A DNA stretch of 64,000 nt from Crossaster papposus (lineage: Eukaryota > Echinodermata > Asteroidea > Velatida > Solasteridae). The stretch is taken from contig JBAIAA010000352.1 of NCBI GenBank assembly GCA_037893245.1, positions 1,240,001 to 1,304,000 of the forward strand, written 5' to 3'. Under the pieces are notes generated by a model. It saw only the letters and a list, made by a program, of their open reading frames with translations, did no database searches and had not been told where the DNA came from. The position numbers and the translations under genes are program-made. Of this stretch, positions 63,264 through 64,000 are shown piece by piece. The first letter of the stretch is position 1. Every line of letters starts with the position of its first letter.

Positions 63264-64000
63264 TTAAATTATCAACATTGGGTTTCCACGCTCACCCCTG
63301 CCGACTCCACTGGACTTGACTTGCTTGCAGTACACCCGTCGTGCTCCTCGGAGGCGGCTATGTTGCCATCCAGCCACGTCTGGGTCTAGGTACTGGAACG
63401 CACTATCGCTGTCCTCAGGGGTGGTGTCGACATCTTGGGTCGGATCTCTGCTGCGTTGATCTGGGTCAGTTCGTCCTTTGACGAACGTGGTAATCCACGG
63501 CCTATTTTCGCCGGAAAACCATCTCGATGCCAAGTGTAGCGCAGACCTCCAATCGACACAGGATGACGATGTAAAGGACTCCAAAGCTCAAACAAACAAA
63601 AACCCACAATTTTACTCAACAACAGACAATTAGCATTGTCCGTCACGGCAATGGCCCGAGCAAGTCTATTGCTATTCGTTCCATTGGAACACCAACTCGA
63701 TACTGCTGCAGGGGTGCAACCCTTTTCTTAGCAGCCGATTTTCTCCTGGCACAGACATTGCAGCCTCGGAGAAATGACCGCACGTCCGCAGACATGCCTG
63801 GCCAGAAGAACCTGGCTTTGACTTTAGCCAGAGTTTTGCTGACCCCCAAATGACCACTTAGTTGCCCACCGTGCAACTCTGACAAAATGTCTTTCCGGGA
63901 CTTTGATGGTAACACCAATAGCCACCGGATAGACCTTCCGTCATCGGAGTCCCACCGCCTGTGCAGAACTCCCTCACGGACTTCCAACTGGTCCCACTGC
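63264..64000 (-). pseudogene. Decayed gypsy integrase remnant, runs off the window
   Basis: The frame 63643-63987 encodes the H2C2 zinc domain (SELHGGQLSGHLGVSKTL, then CNVCARRK) and the start of the core (ERIAIDLLGPLP). A frameshift occurs at that point (expected LGPLPVTD is split between frames). The catalytic core after the first Asp is missing, and only a C-terminal tail (WFSGENRPWITTFVKG to GERGNPMLII) follows. So it is internally deleted and inactive. It is a different lineage from the complete element at 52211. Confidence 0.8.

Overview
The window looks like nuclear DNA of a marine invertebrate animal, most probably an echinoderm or another invertebrate deuterostome. Evidence: two conserved animal housekeeping genes (TRMT2A-like and DCTPP1-like) with many short exons and canonical GT-AG introns, a tandem array of single-exon rhodopsin-class receptors of the kind expanded in sea urchins and sea stars, and a very dense, diverse load of transposons. 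The species cannot be fixed from the sequence. There is no sign of bacterial organisation.

Layout. 1-24.8 kb: a segmental-duplication array with four minus-strand, single-exon class A GPCR genes. Copies 1 and 4 are intact; copies 2 and 3 are frameshifted. Short N-terminal relics of further copies lie between them. Paralogous flanks differ by clean insertions: a 5'-truncated LINE (941-1939) and a 1.75 kb Helitron full of tandem repeats (3133-4884), each with its empty site preserved in another duplicate. 24.8-47.3 kb: a plus-strand TRMT2A-like gene (RRM plus TrmA-type methyltransferase), 15 recognisable coding exons in consistent phase; the first coding exon(s) were not found. Its introns hold MITEs, a rearranged Harbinger transposon, a 1 kb array of a 16-bp minisatellite, SINEs and LINE pieces. 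47.8-59.8 kb: a minus-strand DCTPP1-like gene in six exons, convergent with TRMT2A. Its 7.7 kb first intron contains a complete, apparently very young 6.0 kb Ty3/gypsy element (52211-58212, identical 255-bp LTRs, 4-bp target duplication, one uninterrupted gag-pol frame). 59.8-64 kb: MITEs, one unidentified candidate exon, and the end of a second, decayed gypsy element leaving the window at the right edge.

The genes do not form an operon. TRMT2A (uracil-5 methylation of tRNA) and DCTPP1 (nucleotide-pool cleansing) are conventional housekeeping genes; the GPCRs are a lineage-specific chemosensory or orphan-type family. The most unusual items are (i) a PHD zinc finger embedded between RNase H and integrase in the gypsy polyprotein, (ii) the Helitron whose repeat units almost all carry a DR1-type nuclear-receptor motif, and (iii) several MITE families with TTAA target sites that populate nearly every intron.
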